Source: a virus. From it: a DNA stretch of 40,172 nucleotides. Below, one piece after another: positions 39,290 through 40,172 of this stretch. The stretch's first letter is position 1. Each line of letters begins with the position of its first letter. Below the pieces are notes generated by a model. The model was not told the origin of the DNA. It ran no database searches and saw only the letters and a list, made by a program, of their open reading frames with translations. Where the stretch lies: IMG/VR virus record IMGVR_UViG_3300012359_000032, positions 1 to 40,172 of that record; one strand, 5' to 3'. The position numbers and the translations under genes were made by a program.

Positions 39290-39496
39290 ATGGCGCTACT
39301 CGAAACCACCAGGTCCCTATTGGCCGATATCACAAATTCAGGGACGAGCTTGCGTGCGATCGCGCTCGAATTCGAAGGAGAGATTGAATACGACTGGCTG
39401 AAACGGTTCGCGACCGGGGAAATTAAGGACCCCTCCGTGAATCGCGTGCAAGTGCTGCACGATTGCCTGCTCCGTAAGTCCCATACGGCCGCCTAG
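39290..39496 (+). CDS. Cro-like regulator, cassette B
   Basis: 68 residues from ATG 39290; ATG 39281 and 39260 are in frame but lie within the -10 or operator. SLRAIALEFEGEIEYDWLKR then FATGEIKDPSVNRVQVLHDC gives a small helix-turn-helix protein. Divergence from the repressor across a three-site operator supports Cro. No ribosome-binding site. Its TAG abuts the next start codon. Confidence 0.78.
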   Translation: MALLETTRSLLADITNSGTSLRAIALEFEGEIEYDWLKRFATGEIKDPSVNRVQVLHDCLLRKSHTAA

Positions 39497-39745
39497 GTGG
39501 CCAAACCCATCAAAGATTTCAGCCTGGCGCTCTCGGAGTCGATCCATGCTGCGCTTGAGGCTGAATCCGAAGCCTTCGGCAAAACCATGCAGGGTCTTGC
39601 GAGGGAAATTCTTCAGGACTGGGCGAATCGTAGAGCGCATGCCTACAAGGTATATGCCCGCCGGATAATCGCCAACGGGAACCAGACTGAACTCCCCGGT
39701 TTTGAGACAGGAGACGACGGGATGCGACGGGAAGGCCGCAAATGA
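39497..39745 (+). CDS. Ribbon-helix-helix-like regulator
   Basis: 82 residues from GTG 39497, immediately after the cro stop. KDFSLALSESIHAALEAESE (strand plus helix 1), then AFGKTMQGLAREILQDWANR (helix 2), resembles the Arc/MetJ ribbon-helix-helix fold; the C-terminus is basic. It takes the position that HNH-like 1004-1393 holds in cassette A and is convergent with a lipoprotein. Likely DNA-binding, possibly CII-like in role; uncertain. Confidence 0.65.
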   Translation: MAKPIKDFSLALSESIHAALEAESEAFGKTMQGLAREILQDWANRRAHAYKVYARRIIANGNQTELPGFETGDDGMRREGRK

Positions 39746-39750
39746 GCCTA

Positions 39751-40080
39751 TTAGCGCCGCTGATCCTCAATGATCGTAGTCGGATCGCGTCGCAGGTCCG
39801 GCCGTTTGTACTCCGGGTCATTCGCATCCAGGCAACTGAAGATCAGATTCATCGCCCGATAATCGAGGCTATAGCCGGTCTCCTCGCTGCGAATCGTCAT
39901 GTGCTTGCCGAGCTTGTCGCAATAGGCATTCGCCGCTTTCAATGCGGCAATGGCTTCTCCGGAATGGGTACCGCGCGCGGCCCCGGTGATCATGTAACTG
40001 TCTTTGCCGGCCGGGACTATCTCAGATGTGGTCACGCACGCAGCGAGGGTGAGGGCGGCGGCGTAGATCAGATATCGCAT
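39751..40080 (-). CDS. Small phage lipoprotein, cassette B
   Basis: 109 residues from ATG 40080. MRYLIYAAALTLAACVTTSE carries a lipoprotein signal with lipobox LAAC (Cys15). The mature part (AIAALKAANAYCDKLGKHMT) has one further Cys pair site (FSCLD). It is convergent with the ribbon-helix-helix gene, mirroring lipoprotein A. AGGAG lies before the start. Envelope function, possibly conversion or exclusion, is inferred from position only. Confidence 0.78.
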   Translation of the reverse strand: MRYLIYAAALTLAACVTTSEIVPAGKDSYMITGAARGTHSGEAIAALKAANAYCDKLGKHMTIRSEETGYSLDYRAMNLIFSCLDANDPEYKRPDLRRDPTTIIEDQRR

Positions 40081-40145
40081 CAGCGTCTCCTTGCTTGGAT
40101 TCGTCCTTGTGTCGGCTCGATCCGGCCGATCTTGAGGGGGTTTTT

Positions 40146-40172
40146 TGTGCGCTCGCACATGTCAAATTATAC
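40146..40172 (-). promoter_or_regulatory. Palindrome and -10 box at the right edge
   Basis: Perfect palindromic arms TGTGCG/CGCACA at 40146-40159 and a leftward TATAAT at 40166-40171 on the last bases. The -35 region would lie outside the window. This is the expected promoter region of lipoprotein B, equivalent to 1830-1860 in cassette A. Confidence 0.4.

Noticed and set aside
1-40172. CRISPR array, tRNA or rRNA genes
   Set aside because: No regularly spaced repeats and no cloverleaf or rRNA-like sequence noticed on either strand by eye.

Overview
The window is almost entirely one tailed-phage genome of about 40 kb: a short-tailed phage with a P22-type virion and temperate-style immunity genes, probably infecting a proteobacterium. 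The evidence is the ordered late block (terminase, P22-type portal, scaffold, P22-type coat, gp4/gp10-like tail-neck proteins, ejection proteins, beta-helix tailspike, lysis genes), gene ends that overlap by ATGA/GTGA/TGATG almost everywhere, and the absence of host genes, rRNA or tRNA. A DUF3653-type protein weakly suggests a gammaproteobacterial (Xanthomonadales-like) host. I see no integrase, excisionase or attachment site.

Layout. Bases 1-1,800 hold immunity cassette A: the truncated start of a leftward early gene, operators, a leftward CI-like repressor, a rightward Cro-like gene, an HNH-like gene and a convergent lipoprotein. Bases 1,920-6,514 (+) are replication genes: small protein, ParB-domain protein, SF2 helicase, Toprim primase-like protein, a structured non-coding stretch, a PD-(D/E)XK-like nuclease with a helix-turn-helix, and small proteins. 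Bases 6,573-22,743 (+) encode packaging and virion genes, with three unusual insertions: a GNAT acetyltransferase after the terminase, an SGNH hydrolase between scaffold and coat, and a SET-domain protein before the ejection genes. Bases 22,740-27,943 (+) hold the tailspike, the lysis cassette (small membrane proteins, GH24 lysozyme, 3-TM holin), a Fis-like helix-turn-helix protein, a 23-codon micro-ORF and a GH16-like protein.

Bases 28,401-27,965 and the long run up to 38,401 are transcribed leftward. This is an early operon of about 30 mostly tiny, overlapping genes, many with zinc-ribbon cysteines. It includes Bet/RecT annealase, DUF1367-like, YbcO/DUF1364-like nuclease, a GNAT/Mom-like protein, a KxDG nucleotidyltransferase (ligase-like), a MazG-like pyrophosphatase and a Lar-like protein. 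Bases 38,423-40,172 are immunity cassette B: leftward operators and promoter, small genes, a different repressor and Cro pair with its own operators, a ribbon-helix-helix-like protein and a convergent lipoprotein.

The main observation concerns the two ends. Bases 1-71 are an exact repeat of 38,073-38,143, and both copies lie in the same leftward gene. From there the ends lead into two non-homologous but identically organised immunity cassettes. Each has its own family of palindromic operators, placed both at the repressor/cro divergence and about 500-800 bp away at the early leftward promoter. The simplest reading is a circular or circularly permuted genome in which two heteroimmune alleles of one locus are represented at the two contig ends. 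A true duplication of the immunity region is the alternative.

How the genes would act together (inference): the repressor shuts both the leftward operon and the rightward cro/replication block. On induction, Bet, the nucleases and the small early proteins support recombination and takeover, and the ParB/helicase/primase block supports replication. The late block then builds the particle, and holin plus lysozyme release it.
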